A DNA stretch of 41,175 nt. Source: Myxococcales bacterium (lineage in GTDB: Bacteria > Myxococcota_A > Polyangia > Polyangiales > Houyiibacteriaceae). Position 1 is the stretch's first letter. Every line of letters begins with the position of its first letter. A program made the translations under genes and the position numbers. This document shows positions 19,815 to 28,645 of this stretch, piece by piece. Location of the stretch: the NCBI GenBank assembly GCA_019637115.1, contig JAHBWH010000062.1, forward strand, positions 1 through 41,175, in the 5' to 3' direction. The notes beneath the pieces are model-generated. The model was given only the letters and a program-made list of their open reading frames with translations, was not told where the DNA came from and searched no databases.

Positions 19815-20792
19815 TCACGAGGCGCGCAGGGCGGCGAGCCCCTCGGCGACCGACACGACGGGAGCGTAGCCGAGCTCTCGACGGGCCTTGTCGGTGTTGA
19901 CCGTGACCGTGCGGCTCGTGATCGCCACCGCGAAGGGCGTGATGGGCGGCGGAGTGGCGCGACGGAGCGTCGTCCAGGCGCGCTCGAGCGCGCGCGCGGC
20001 GGGCCGGAGGAGCGCGCTGGGTAGACTGCGCGAAGGGAGCTTCAACCCCCGTGTCAGCGCGATGGCCGAGAGCATCTCGCGCATCGTGCGCTCCCCGTCG
20101 TCGGCGATGAAGTACGCCTCGCCGCCCCTGCCGCGCTCGAGCGCGAGCAGCAGCGCGTGGACCAGGTTGGCGACGTGGGTGGTCGACGTGCGCGCCCGAC
20201 CGCCGTCGATCCACGCGAAGGTCCCCGCCGCCACCATCCGCGCGAGCTGGGGGTAGATCGTCTCGTCGCGGGGGCCCCAGACGAAGCGCGGTCGTATGGA
20301 GATCGTGGTGAAGCCCTGAGCGTCCGCCGCGAGCACGCGGCGCTCGGCCTCGGCCTTCGTCTCGGCGTAGTGGAAGCGGTGACGCGGCGGAACCGGCTCG
20401 GTCTCGTCGACGTCGACGAGATCGCGGCTGCCGTCGATCAGGATCGCCTCGGTCCCGACGTGCACGAAGCGACGTACCCCCGCGCCGCGCGCCGCCCCGA
20501 GTAGGCGGGTCGTGCCCTCGACGTTCACCGCCCAGAACGGCTCTCGCGGGCCGTGGTCAGCGACGTGCGCGGCGGCGTGGATCACCGCGTCGCAGCCCCG
20601 CAACGCCTCTGCTGCGACGTCATCCAGGCCGCACGCGACCGGCGTCGCACCGTACCGAGCCACCTTGGCCTCGCTCGCGGCGCTGCGCGCCATCGCGCGG
20701 ACCTCGTGACCCGCCGCGACGAGCCCCTCGATCACGTGCCCGCCGACGAAGCCCGAGCCCCCCGTGACGAAAACCACCACCAGCCAGATCAT
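19815..20792 (-). CDS. NAD(P)-dependent epimerase/dehydratase, extended SDR family (3beta-HSD-like)
   Basis: 325 residues with a Rossmann fold from the first residues: FVTGGSGFVGGHV (TGxxGxxG), DAVIHAAAHVADHG, and the catalytic tyrosine-lysine pair in FHYAETKAEAER. SIRPRFVWGPRD and the C-terminal ELGYAPVVSVAEGLAAL closing motif are typical of the 3beta-hydroxysteroid dehydrogenase/NSDHL-like subgroup and many myxobacterial lipid or sugar epimerases. The substrate cannot be read from sequence. ATG at 20792 precedes a short hydrophobic lead; a GTG at 20780 is an equally good start. No operon partners are close. The 203 bp between this gene and the DUF4139 pair hold nothing I can identify. Confidence 0.9.
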   Translation of the reverse strand: MIWLVVVFVTGGSGFVGGHVIEGLVAAGHEVRAMARSAASEAKVARYGATPVACGLDDVAAEALRGCDAVIHAAAHVADHGPREPFWAVNVEGTTRLLGAARGAGVRRFVHVGTEAILIDGSRDLVDVDETEPVPPRHRFHYAETKAEAERRVLAADAQGFTTISIRPRFVWGPRDETIYPQLARMVAAGTFAWIDGGRARTSTTHVANLVHALLLALERGRGGEAYFIADDGERTMREMLSAIALTRGLKLPSRSLPSALLRPAARALERAWTTLRRATPPPITPFAVAITSRTVTVNTDKARRELGYAPVVSVAEGLAALRAS

Positions 20793-20845
20793 CGCAGCAT
20801 GCTGGCGACCAGGGAAGCGGCAGATTCCAGCTCACTCGTGGCGGT

Positions 20846-20876
20846 CGGTCGCACTTCCCGGCCGGGACCGCGACCG
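20846..20876. terminator. Hairpin in the gap after the zinc-ribbon gene
   Basis: An outer stem GGTCGC/GCGACC, plus one outer C-G pair, encloses a second stem TCCCGG/CCGGGA. It lies between two minus-strand genes, about 50 nt downstream of the stop at 20925, and may end that transcript. Confidence 0.4.
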
Positions 20877-20924
20877 GGGCCAGCCTCACTGCGTCTCTCA
20901 GCGGTCCGAGCGTGTCTCGCGCGG

Positions 20925-21584
20925 TCAGCGCTCCGCTCGCGCCCCGCAGTTCGGGCAGCGCGTGTCGTGCGCCAGGAACGCGTGGTCGCAGTACCGGCAG
21001 AGCTGATGACCTGGTCGCGTCTCCTTCCGGACCGCCGAGAGGGCGGGCGCGGGCGCGTCGACGCTCGCCTGCGCCAGCCGGAGCTCGGCGCCCGCGAAGT
21101 CCCCGTCCACCCAGCCGCTGACTTTGCGCAACTCCGCGACGACCGCAGCGAGGTCGCGGCCGTCCGCCGTGTCGAGCGGACGCCGACCGCGGGCGACGAA
21201 GCCGACGATCAAGCCGCCTGGCAACCCGGAGTGCGCGACGCCGGGTCCGTGCGGCGCCGCGCTCGCGGGGCCGCAATAGGCGTGCGTCGCCGTCGGGGCC
21301 GCGCGCACCAGATCGAGCGCAGCCTCACGCGCCTGGCTCGCGCCGCCGATGTGCGCGTGGCGGCTGGCGAGCTCGCGCACGTAGGCCTCGTCGTCCTGCC
21401 CCTCGAAGCGCAGGAAGAAGATCACCTCGGGGCTTTTTTGCGTCGGCGCGGGCCCCTCGTGCGACGGCGACGGCCCCTCGCGTGACGGGGACGTCGCGCC
21501 CGATCTCTTCGCGATCGCGAGCACCACGCCGCCGACGATGAGCAGGAGGACGAGCCCGGCGAGCGCGACGAGGACGAGTCCCAT
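20925..21584 (-). CDS. Membrane-anchored protein with C-terminal zinc ribbon, unknown function
   Basis: 219 residues. One N-terminal transmembrane helix (GLVLVALAGLVLLLIVGGVVLAI) is followed by a Ser/Pro/Glu-rich linker, an alpha/beta domain (EVIFFLRFEGQDDEAYVREL...GGLIVGFVARGRRPLD) and a C-terminal zinc ribbon CRYC-x10-CPNC. The middle domain has a faint likeness to DUF1517 but I would not assign it. ATG at 21584 overlaps the TGA of the HPt gene as TGATG with GAGGAG just upstream, so the two proteins are probably made together; the zinc ribbon should face the cytoplasm if the N-terminus is outside. Confidence 0.75.
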   Translation of the reverse strand: MGLVLVALAGLVLLLIVGGVVLAIAKRSGATSPSREGPSPSHEGPAPTQKSPEVIFFLRFEGQDDEAYVRELASRHAHIGGASQAREAALDLVRAAPTATHAYCGPASAAPHGPGVAHSGLPGGLIVGFVARGRRPLDTADGRDLAAVVAELRKVSGWVDGDFAGAELRLAQASVDAPAPALSAVRKETRPGHQLCRYCDHAFLAHDTRCPNCGARAER

Positions 21585-21910
21585 CACTCCTCGCGGCTGA
21601 TGCGGCGCGCCTCGGCCATCAGGAGCGCGAGGCCATCACAGACCGGCCGCGGTGGATCGCCGTGGGTGCGGAAGGGCTCGACGAGCGAAGCCATCTCGTG
21701 GACCACCTCCCCGAGCGGCGCGAAGCCGTAGCTGCCCGCGGTGCCCGCGAGCTTGTGTGCGAGGCCCCACAGTCGCTCGATGTCGTCCGCGCTGGCGTGC
21801 TGGCCAGTGACGGCGCGGACCGCGCCGTCGAGCGCGTCGAGCTTCTCGCTCATCTTGGCAGCGTACCCTTCACGCAACTTCGCGAGCCTCGCTTCCAATC
21901 CTCCGGCCAC
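21584..21910 (-). CDS. Orphan histidine phosphotransfer (HPt) protein
   Basis: 108 residues, one HPt domain. The sequence LAHKLAGTAGSYGF carries the phosphorylatable His52 in the classical HxLxGxxxxxG motif, and the rest is a four-helix-bundle pattern ending MAEARRISREE. HPt proteins relay phosphate between histidine kinase receiver domains and response regulators. No kinase or regulator lies alongside, so it must act with partners elsewhere. Start is GTG at 21910. It is followed directly (TGATG) by a membrane-anchored zinc-ribbon protein, an unusual partner that may be its anchor or target. Confidence 0.85.
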   Translation of the reverse strand: MAGGLEARLAKLREGYAAKMSEKLDALDGAVRAVTGQHASADDIERLWGLAHKLAGTAGSYGFAPLGEVVHEMASLVEPFRTHGDPPRPVCDGLALLMAEARRISREE

Positions 21911-22053
21911 GATCGGAGAATTTCCCAGGATGGGCGGCGCCGCAAGCCGAACGTGCGGACGTCACCGAAGCGAAAAGAAGCTCGGTCGATTTCGTGAGCC
22001 CCGACGACGCGAGCGCGAAGCCATCTCGTGGGCACGGCCCTCGAGCTCGGGTG

Positions 22054-22281
22054 GGCTCGATCGACGAAACGCGTCGCGAGCGGGCTCGGTCGACGAAACG
22101 CGCCGCGAGCGGGCTCGGTCGACGAAACGCGCCGCGAGCGGGCTCGGTCGACGAAACGCGCCGCGGGTGGGCTCGGTCGACGAAACGCGTCTGCGGGTGG
22201 GCTCGGTCGACGAAACGCGCCGCGGGCTCGGTCGACGAAACGCGTCTGCGGGTCGGCTCGGTCAACGAAACGCGCCGCGAG
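22054..22281. repeat. 25-30 bp tandem repeat, 8 units, reaching into a gene's stop codon
   Basis: The core GGCTCGGTCGACGAAACGCG recurs at 22054, 22083, 22112, 22141, 22170, 22200, 22225 and 22255 (spacing 29, 29, 29, 29, 30, 25, 30). It holds a GTCGAC palindrome. In the last unit GTCGAC has become GTCAAC, which on the minus strand creates the TGA stop of the membrane-protein gene. The tract fills most of 21911-22261, a region without any gene. Confidence 0.95.
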
Positions 22282-23266
22282 CGGCGCCGCCCCCCGCGAG
22301 CTCCACGAGGAGCTCCGCGCCTGCCCGGAACGTCCGCGCGTCGGGCGTTCCCCGCCACGAGAGCCACACGAGCCCGTCGCCCGACTTGATCCGGCACACC
22401 CCGACGCGCGGCAAGAGCGCGCGTGCGTCGTCGGAGAGGAGGCCACCCGCGAGCCCGTGGGCGTGCCCGCCCTCGATGGTCACCTCGAGCGGAGGCAGGC
22501 CCCGCTCGTCGACGATCCGCATCGCGAGCCCCTCGCGACCGAGCGCCGCCATCACCTCGCCGCGCGAGGTCGCGAGGCGGATCGTCGGCGGCGTCGACCC
22601 GTCGGTCGGAAACTGCAGCGTGGCCTCCGCCGCGCTCGCGAGCGCCGCCAGCTCGGGGATGCGAAAGCTCGCGAGCTCGCCGACCATCGCCACCATCGCG
22701 CCAAGATCCTCCGGCCGATTCAGGGTGCCGAGCACGAGCGCGGTGAGCTCGTCGCCCGTCGACGTCACGTTCGGACCGCCGAGGTGCAGCGCGGCCTGTC
22801 GCGCGAGCGGCGTCCAGGCCCAGCGGATCGCGTCGGGAGAGTCGCCCTTGATGACGAAGCGCGGATCAAAGGCAGGATCGTCGAGGAGCAGGTCCTGCGC
22901 GCCGAGCGCCTTACCGACCGCGCTGAGGATCCCCTCGGCCGACACGCGGAAGCGCGGCCCGAAGCCCAGCGTGAAGCGGGCGCGCGCGCGTGTGTAGGTG
23001 GTCGACGTCTTGCCCGTGCTCACGACGTATTTGTCGAGCCGCACCCACGCGTAGCCGTGCGGAACGACCACCAATGCGGGCGTCCGAAAGAAGAAGCCCC
23101 CACTCCCCGGCACGAACTGACCCCCGAGCCCAGCGGCCCACTCGGCCCAGCGCGCCTCTCGTTCGCGCTCGGCGCGCATCGTGCTCCTCACGATGAGGTA
23201 GACGACGCCGACGACGAAGGCGACACACGCGACGAAGACGAGCGCGAGGAGGAGGGCGACTCCCAT
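22262..23266 (-). CDS. Unknown protein with N-terminal transmembrane helix
   Basis: 334 residues. A transmembrane segment (ALLLALVFVACVAFVVGVVYLIV) leads into a cytoplasmic or periplasmic domain with repeated beta motifs: FFFRTPALVVVPHGYAWVRLDKYVV, RARARFTLGFGPRFRVSA, DDPAFDPRFVIKGD and a C-terminal WRGTPDARTFRAGAELLVEL. The FDPRFVIKGD motif is reminiscent of DUF3137-like proteins, but I would not assign a family. It lies 45 bp downstream of the DUF4132 gene and may be co-transcribed. Its last five residues (RGAFR) and stop come from a tandem repeat that continues into the intergenic region, so the C-terminus may have been extended or truncated by the repeat. Confidence 0.7.
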   Translation of the reverse strand: MGVALLLALVFVACVAFVVGVVYLIVRSTMRAEREREARWAEWAAGLGGQFVPGSGGFFFRTPALVVVPHGYAWVRLDKYVVSTGKTSTTYTRARARFTLGFGPRFRVSAEGILSAVGKALGAQDLLLDDPAFDPRFVIKGDSPDAIRWAWTPLARQAALHLGGPNVTSTGDELTALVLGTLNRPEDLGAMVAMVGELASFRIPELAALASAAEATLQFPTDGSTPPTIRLATSRGEVMAALGREGLAMRIVDERGLPPLEVTIEGGHAHGLAGGLLSDDARALLPRVGVCRIKSGDGLVWLSWRGTPDARTFRAGAELLVELAGGGAARGAFR

Positions 23267-23311
23267 CGAGACGCCGCGATGCTAGCCCCAAAACGAACGC
23301 GTCACGAGTGC

Positions 23312-26300
23312 TCAGGGCGTGAGATCGTCGAGGACCCGCAGGAGGACGTCTTCGCCGACCGCCGTCCACGGGCGCTCCTCGGTGCCCTCGCGCAGGGTGA
23401 CCCGATGCTCCACGCGCGGGGTCGGACCCGCGGTCGAGTGGACGCGGAGGTGGACGAACCACTCTCCTTCGAGGGGGAGAAAAGGCTCGCCCTGCGGAGG
23501 CGAGACCCACCCGCAACGCGTGAGGCGCCTCCGCAGGAAGACCTGGTCGTACCAAGAGGTCGCTTCGATCGTGCGCGCCACGGTCGGGCCCGCGCGTTCC
23601 TCGGACGACACGCGCGGCAGCGAACGACCGAGCTGCGGGAAGGGCTGGATGATCCGGAAGTCCGCGAGCGTGTCGGCCCAGCGCCCGAGCGTGTCGTCCG
23701 GCCACCGCAGCGGGTGAGGCACGAAGACGCGCGCCCCCACCTCGAGCGTCACGGGCTCGTGGTCGCAGCTCTCGTAGGTCCCGTCCTCGGCGACGCGAAA
23801 GGTCTGCGCGCCGTCGGGCCGGCGGCCCGCGAAGACGACGCGGCGCGCGAGGTGCATCATCAGCGGGTGGTGCGCCCACGCGGCCTCGAAGTCCTCGACC
23901 GCCCAATCAGCGCCCGAGATCATCGCGCGCTCGAGCGCCTGGATCCGAAAGACCGCGATCGCGCTCACGTCCTCGCGAAGCTCATCCCATCGCTGCCGCG
24001 CCTGCTCGACCTTTGCGTCATCGTCGTCCTTGCGCGCGCGTGGCAACGCCGCGGAGCGCTTGCCCTCCTCGTCGAGCACGGCGGGCGCCAGGTGCTCGTC
24101 GAAGACGACACGAAACGAGCGCGGGCCGTAGTCGAGCTCGAGCGCTCCGTCGGGGCCGAGGCCGAGCGTCGGGGTGAGCTGCTCGTCGAGACGCTCGCGA
24201 TCGATGCCGCGCGCCTCGGCGATGCGATCGAGCGCCTTCTCCGCCAGGTCCCGGAGCTGCCCCAGCTTGCCTGGGCGGGCGCCGATGGTCGCGAGCTCCA
24301 TCGCCGCCGCGTCGGTGCCGATGTCCGCGAGCACGTCGATCACGAGCGCGTTCTTGAGCGCGGGTGTGGTCCGGCGCACGACCTCGTCGTCGGCCAGGTG
24401 GACGAGCGAGCGCATCATCCAGGCGTCGGATTTGCGCGCTCCGCTGGCCTCCCACGCCCGCGCGAGGCTCCACGCGTGCTCGGCGAGGGACCGCGCGTCG
24501 CAGACCTCGGCCACGAGCGCGAGCCCCGCGTAGGGCGCGTCCGGCAGAGAGAACGCGAGCATCTCGTCGAGGTGCCGCACGGCGGAGAGAGGGAGCGCGA
24601 GCCCGTCCTTGGTGAGCGGGCGGACCAGCCCCTCCGGGCGATAGCGCGCCGAGAGCTTCGGCGCGGACTTCGGACAGTCGCCGAGCGGATCCCAGGTGAG
24701 CACCTCGTCGATGGCCGCGCTCGCGCGGGCGCCGAGCTCGGCGGCCCGCGCGCGGATGCGCGCCTCGTGCCCCTGTGCGGCGAGCCACCGTAGCGCGCGC
24801 TCGGCCGCGGTGCGACGCGCGCTCTTCTCACCGATCGCCGCCGGGACGAGCCCCGCGATCGCCGCCTCGTCGTACCGCCGAAACCACGCGCTCGCGAAGT
24901 CGCGCAGGGGCCGGCGACCGAACGCCAACGCGACCTCCGGCGCGAGCTCGGGCGCCTCGAGCTCGACGAGCGGGCCGAGCTGATAGGTGTGCGTGACGCG
25001 GGAGAGGAGTTGGCGCGCCCAGCACACGAACCCCGGCAGGGCGTCCATGCCTTCGTCGATGAAGAGATCCCGGATCACGTGCGGCGGCGTGAAGGCGCGC
25101 CAGCGCCCCTCGTTCCAGACGCGGAGGCGCGCGTCCGGCGGGACCAGGCGCTGCGCGCGGTGATCGAAGAAGAGCGGCGGCGGCCCGGTGCGGCTGCGCG
25201 TCGGGTCGTAGGCGTCGACGGTCGCCTCCCACGCGACGACCTCCTCGGGCGTCATCATCCGGAGCGAAGGGTGTGGCTGCGACCGCGCCCTCGGGCCGTG
25301 ATACGCCCGCGGTGCGTCGAGGACCTGCGCGTCCTTCACGACGAGAGGCTTTCGCGTCGGGCGTGCTCCGCCCGCCCAGGGGGGCGCCGTGAGCACGGCG
25401 GGCAAGGCGTCGAGCGGCGCCTCGACGAGCGCGGCGGCTTGCTCCGCTCGCGCGCTCTGCGCCAAGAGCTCCTCCGCCATCGTCGCTGCGCGCCCCTTCC
25501 CCGCCGCGACCGGCTGCAGCGCGGCTTCGGCGAGCTCGGGGAAGCGGCGGAAGTAGGCGCCGGCGTGCTTGCGCACGGGGCCCTTACCGATCTGGCGGGC
25601 GATGAGCGCGGCTACGTCGGGGGAACGCACGATCGAGAGGGTGCGGACGAGCCGCTCGACCTCATGGGGCGCCTTCGTTCGATCGGCGAGCTCGATGAGG
25701 AGCCCGACGGCGGCCTCGCCGTGACCTTCGAGCAGGTTGTCGAAGTCGCCGAGATCGGCGCCCAAGACCAGCGCGGCTTCGCGGACCTTCTCGACGCTCG
25801 CGTTGGCGCCGTAGAGCGCGCGGAGGATGGGGAGGCGATGCGCGACTGCGGTCGGCGCGGCGGCGGCGGCGACCTCGGCGGCGAAGGTGTTCGCCCAATC
25901 GACCTCGGCGGGGAAGGCGTCGACGACGCCGGCCTTGCCGAGGACGTCGAGCTCGTCGAAGAGAGGAGCGACCCGCGCCCGGCACGCGGCGTAGGTCGCG
26001 TCGTCCGCGGCGAGGAGCGCGTCGCGCAGGGCATCCCCGAACGAAGCGGGCGGCGCGGGGCGCGGCGCGATCCGGAGCTCGGTGCCGCGAGGGTGCCCGT
26101 GGTAGACGACCTCGATCGCGGTGCTCCGGACCCACACCTCGACGGCGCGCTCGAGCCCGAGGCCCCCGATCAAGAGCCGCCCAACGCCGTCGAACTGGTG
26201 GTGCTGTAGGCGCGCCAACATCGCGAGCTCGTCGACCGAGAGGTCGAAGGGAGGGGTGGGCTGCTCGAGCCGGGCGCGCACCGACGTGAGCCAGGGCTCG

Positions 26301-26455
26301 ACCTCTGGCGCGACGACCTTGTAGACGGCCCGGTAGCTCTGGCGGACGGTCGCCCACGCCGCGTCGACGTCATACGAGAGGGGCCGGCCTGGCTCCCGTC
26401 GGCGTCGCCGGACGCGCCCTCGCGCCTCGTCCGTCCATTCGATGGTGAGTGTCAC
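23312..26455 (-). CDS. DUF4132 domain protein (MolR/YehI-like)
   Basis: About 1047 residues. The C-terminal third carries DUF4132 signatures: VSAIAVFRIQALERAMISGADW, FEAAWAHHPLMMHLARRVVFAG, a RIIQPFPQLGR segment, and SWYDQVFLRRRLTRCGW. The middle is rich in helical repeats (HEAT-like), as in the E. coli MolR/YehI proteins once linked to molybdate regulation. The role of DUF4132 proteins is not established; some occur with WGR domains and defence- or metal-related genes. I chose GTG at 26455 (MTLTIEWTDEARGR), as the longer frame to 26725 has a non-coding leader; GTG at 26470 is also possible. The gene is followed by the membrane protein gene at 22262. Confidence 0.75.
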   Translation of the reverse strand: MTLTIEWTDEARGRVRRRRREPGRPLSYDVDAAWATVRQSYRAVYKVVAPEVEPWLTSVRARLEQPTPPFDLSVDELAMLARLQHHQFDGVGRLLIGGLGLERAVEVWVRSTAIEVVYHGHPRGTELRIAPRPAPPASFGDALRDALLAADDATYAACRARVAPLFDELDVLGKAGVVDAFPAEVDWANTFAAEVAAAAAPTAVAHRLPILRALYGANASVEKVREAALVLGADLGDFDNLLEGHGEAAVGLLIELADRTKAPHEVERLVRTLSIVRSPDVAALIARQIGKGPVRKHAGAYFRRFPELAEAALQPVAAGKGRAATMAEELLAQSARAEQAAALVEAPLDALPAVLTAPPWAGGARPTRKPLVVKDAQVLDAPRAYHGPRARSQPHPSLRMMTPEEVVAWEATVDAYDPTRSRTGPPPLFFDHRAQRLVPPDARLRVWNEGRWRAFTPPHVIRDLFIDEGMDALPGFVCWARQLLSRVTHTYQLGPLVELEAPELAPEVALAFGRRPLRDFASAWFRRYDEAAIAGLVPAAIGEKSARRTAAERALRWLAAQGHEARIRARAAELGARASAAIDEVLTWDPLGDCPKSAPKLSARYRPEGLVRPLTKDGLALPLSAVRHLDEMLAFSLPDAPYAGLALVAEVCDARSLAEHAWSLARAWEASGARKSDAWMMRSLVHLADDEVVRRTTPALKNALVIDVLADIGTDAAAMELATIGARPGKLGQLRDLAEKALDRIAEARGIDRERLDEQLTPTLGLGPDGALELDYGPRSFRVVFDEHLAPAVLDEEGKRSAALPRARKDDDDAKVEQARQRWDELREDVSAIAVFRIQALERAMISGADWAVEDFEAAWAHHPLMMHLARRVVFAGRRPDGAQTFRVAEDGTYESCDHEPVTLEVGARVFVPHPLRWPDDTLGRWADTLADFRIIQPFPQLGRSLPRVSSEERAGPTVARTIEATSWYDQVFLRRRLTRCGWVSPPQGEPFLPLEGEWFVHLRVHSTAGPTPRVEHRVTLREGTEERPWTAVGEDVLLRVLDDLTP

Positions 26456-26712
26456 GCCGAGGAGGGTCACCCGGCGAGGCCGGCTGCGGCAATCGCCTGT
26501 CGGGCCTGCCGTCCACATCTCCTTCGCGAAGCCAGGCCTCGGGCCGGAGCGGTGGTGGAGAGCGCGGCCTTGGGCGTCGGTTGACGAGCCTTGCCGTGCA
26601 CGCAGCTTGGCGAGGCGGTACGTCCCGAACGTCGGGGCCCCATTCGTCGGCGGCGGGCGGCGGGCGCGGGCGCGGGCGGGTGCGCGCGACAGGTGCGTGT
26701 CACACTCCCGGC

Positions 26713-27966
26713 ATGCGACAGACACTTCGGTGGGGGGTCCTGGCTGCGCTCGCGCTCGGCCTGGGGGGCTGTGGGGATGACGACGTGGACCCGGTGGAGG
26801 TCCGGGTCGACACCTTCAACGTCGCGCTCGCCGGGGCGTTCGTCCCGAACGAGGCCGAGCGTCGCGGGCCCGTGATCGACGCCGTGGCCGCGCTCGAGTC
26901 GGACATCGTCTGCCTCCAGGAGGTCTGGGAACAGACCGACAAGGACGCCTTCCGCGCGGCGGCGACGGGGCGCTTCCCACACGTCGCCTCGTTCACGACG
27001 GGCTTCGACACGCCCGTCGACGATCCGCGGGACCAGAACGGGATGGTCCCGCCCACGCCGACGACGCCGCCGTGCGCGGGCGCCACGCTGCGCGCCAACC
27101 TCGAGGCCGCGCTCACCTGCCTCGACGCGAACTGCTCGACGATGCCGGGCAGCGACGATGGCCAGACGACCAGCGCCGCCTGCGCGGAGGCCAACTGCGT
27201 CGGCGCGGTCGCGGCGCTCCTCCTTGGCGACGCGGAGTCGCTCCGCTGCTATTCGTGCCTGACGACGAGCTTGCCGACCGAGACCTTCGGCGACATGCGC
27301 GAGATCTGCACCACCGAGGTGAACGCCGAGGTCGCGTTCCGTGGCCAGAGCAGCACGATGATCCTCTCGCGCCACCCGCTCTCGGACGTCGAGAATTTCG
27401 TCCTGCCGGGGACGTGGAACCGCCGCGTCGTGACGATCGCGACCGCGACCTTGCCGAACGGTCAAGCGCTCGACGTCTACTGCAACCACCTCACGCCGAT
27501 CTTCGAGGGCCTCGCGTTCCCCTACACCGGTCCTTATGGCGAGGGCGAGACGGGCCCCGCTGGGTGGCAGGCCGAGCAGCGGCTGCAAGTCGAGCAGCTA
27601 ATCACGCGCGTCGCCGCGCGCAGCGGGACGCGGCCCGCCGTCATCCTCGGCGACTTCAACACGGGCCCGGCGGCGGGCGCGTCGGTCGTCGCGGAGGCGC
27701 CCGACACGTACGCGCGGCTCGCCGCCGCGTTCTTGCCCGCGGTTGCGTCCGACTTCACGCCGACGTGCACCTTCTGCCCGAGCAACCCGAACGTCGGGGG
27801 CTCGGGGCCTCCGGTGTGGATCGACCACATCTTCGTCTCCGGGCTCGGCGCGGACGCCGTGCTCTCGACCGCGCTCACCTTCGACGAGCCCGTGGTCACC
27901 GTGGGTGATCAACGAGTGCCGCTCTCGGATCACTACGGGCTCGCGGCCACGCTGCGGGTGCCTTGA
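26713..27966 (+). CDS. Lipoprotein endonuclease/exonuclease/phosphatase (EEP) family hydrolase
   Basis: 417 residues. MRQTLRWGVLAALALGLGGC is a lipoprotein signal (lipid Cys20). The EEP (DNase I-like) catalytic motifs appear in order: VDTFNVAL, CLQEVWE with Glu70, GDFNTGP with Asp314 and Asn316, WIDHIFVSG, and LSDHYGLAATL with catalytic His407. Substrates in the family include DNA, phospholipids and inositol phosphates; secreted bacterial forms are often nucleases or sphingomyelinases. A Cys-rich insert of about 80 residues (around 120-200, with eight cysteines) lies between Glu70 and the rest. ATG at 26713 starts the signal peptide. Upstream is a 257-bp gene-free spacer with no clear features. 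Confidence 0.88.
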   Translation: MRQTLRWGVLAALALGLGGCGDDDVDPVEVRVDTFNVALAGAFVPNEAERRGPVIDAVAALESDIVCLQEVWEQTDKDAFRAAATGRFPHVASFTTGFDTPVDDPRDQNGMVPPTPTTPPCAGATLRANLEAALTCLDANCSTMPGSDDGQTTSAACAEANCVGAVAALLLGDAESLRCYSCLTTSLPTETFGDMREICTTEVNAEVAFRGQSSTMILSRHPLSDVENFVLPGTWNRRVVTIATATLPNGQALDVYCNHLTPIFEGLAFPYTGPYGEGETGPAGWQAEQRLQVEQLITRVAARSGTRPAVILGDFNTGPAAGASVVAEAPDTYARLAAAFLPAVASDFTPTCTFCPSNPNVGGSGPPVWIDHIFVSGLGADAVLSTALTFDEPVVTVGDQRVPLSDHYGLAATLRVP

Positions 27967-28047
27967 GCGCGCCTCGCGCGCTCGTCGACGGGACGCGCGC
28001 GTTCGGCTCGCGTTGACAGCGCGGACCTCGAGGCCCAGCGTGACCGC

Positions 28048-28545
28048 ATGCGCGTCGTCCCCGCCGGCTTGCAGCTCGAGGAGCACCGCACCCCCGACGG
28101 GCTCCTGGTCGTGGTGCGAGACGACGCCATCTACGGCCGCATGCGGACGGCGGCGTACGTCTTCCTGACGATCGCGCTCGTCGCGACGGTGCTGACGCGG
28201 GTGATCGCGCTCGGCCTGATCATCGGCTCGCTCGGCGGGCTCATCCTCTTGCTGAGCCGGGTGCGGCGAGGCCGGGTCACCTTCACGCGCGAGACGGTCC
28301 ACCTGCGGGAGTACGGCTACGCGCGCACCGTACGCCTCGACGAGCTCGAGGCGTTTCGCGGCGGCGCGATCCCCGTACCGCGCCTGTCGTCCTTCAGCGT
28401 CGTCGCCACCAAGCGCGACGGGAGCGTGGTGCCGACGATGATCCCCCTCGGAGACGAGGAGCGCGCCGCGCAGGTCGCCGCCGCCCTCAACGCCGCGCTC
28501 GAGGAGGTCCGAGCGAAGGGGTACCGGGACGTCCCCGTGGGGTGA
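28048..28545 (+). CDS. Small two-TM membrane protein, unknown function
   Basis: 165 residues. Two adjacent hydrophobic segments (TAAYVFLTIALVATVLTRVIALGLIIGSLGGLILLL) are followed by a basic, beta-rich cytoplasmic-like domain (RRGRVTFTRETVHLREYGYARTVRLDELEAFRGG), an arrangement like bacterial PH-domain membrane proteins. It might regulate or scaffold at the membrane; this cannot be told from sequence. ATG at 28048 has no strong ribosome-binding site. It lies 81 bp after the EEP hydrolase. The stop codon is the first of several TGA-bearing repeat units. Confidence 0.7.
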   Translation: MRVVPAGLQLEEHRTPDGLLVVVRDDAIYGRMRTAAYVFLTIALVATVLTRVIALGLIIGSLGGLILLLSRVRRGRVTFTRETVHLREYGYARTVRLDELEAFRGGAIPVPRLSSFSVVATKRDGSVVPTMIPLGDEERAAQVAAALNAALEEVRAKGYRDVPVG

Positions 28546-28603
28546 GCGGCGACGCGGGGTGAGCCTCGGGGGTGACGCGGCGTGAGCCTCGGGGGTGACG
28601 AGG
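28541..28603. repeat. 23-bp tandem repeat starting at a stop codon
   Basis: Units GGTGAGCCTCGGGGGTGACGCGG (28558-28580) and CGTGAGCCTCGGGGGTGACGAGG (28581-28603) differ at two positions. A shorter related unit at 28541-28557 (GGTGAGCGGCGACGCGG) contains the TGA stop of the small membrane protein gene. Confidence 0.85.
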
Positions 28604-28645
28604 CGCCCTCTGGCCCACGGACCGGAGCGCATTACACTGCGTCCG

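Noticed and set aside
20860-20870. CCCGGCCGGG palindrome as an operator
   Set aside because: It is better explained as the inner stem of the terminator-like hairpin.
22054-22281. CRISPR array
   Set aside because: The 20-bp core is followed by very short, near-identical spacers of 5-10 bp; no Cas genes are present, so it is a tandem repeat.
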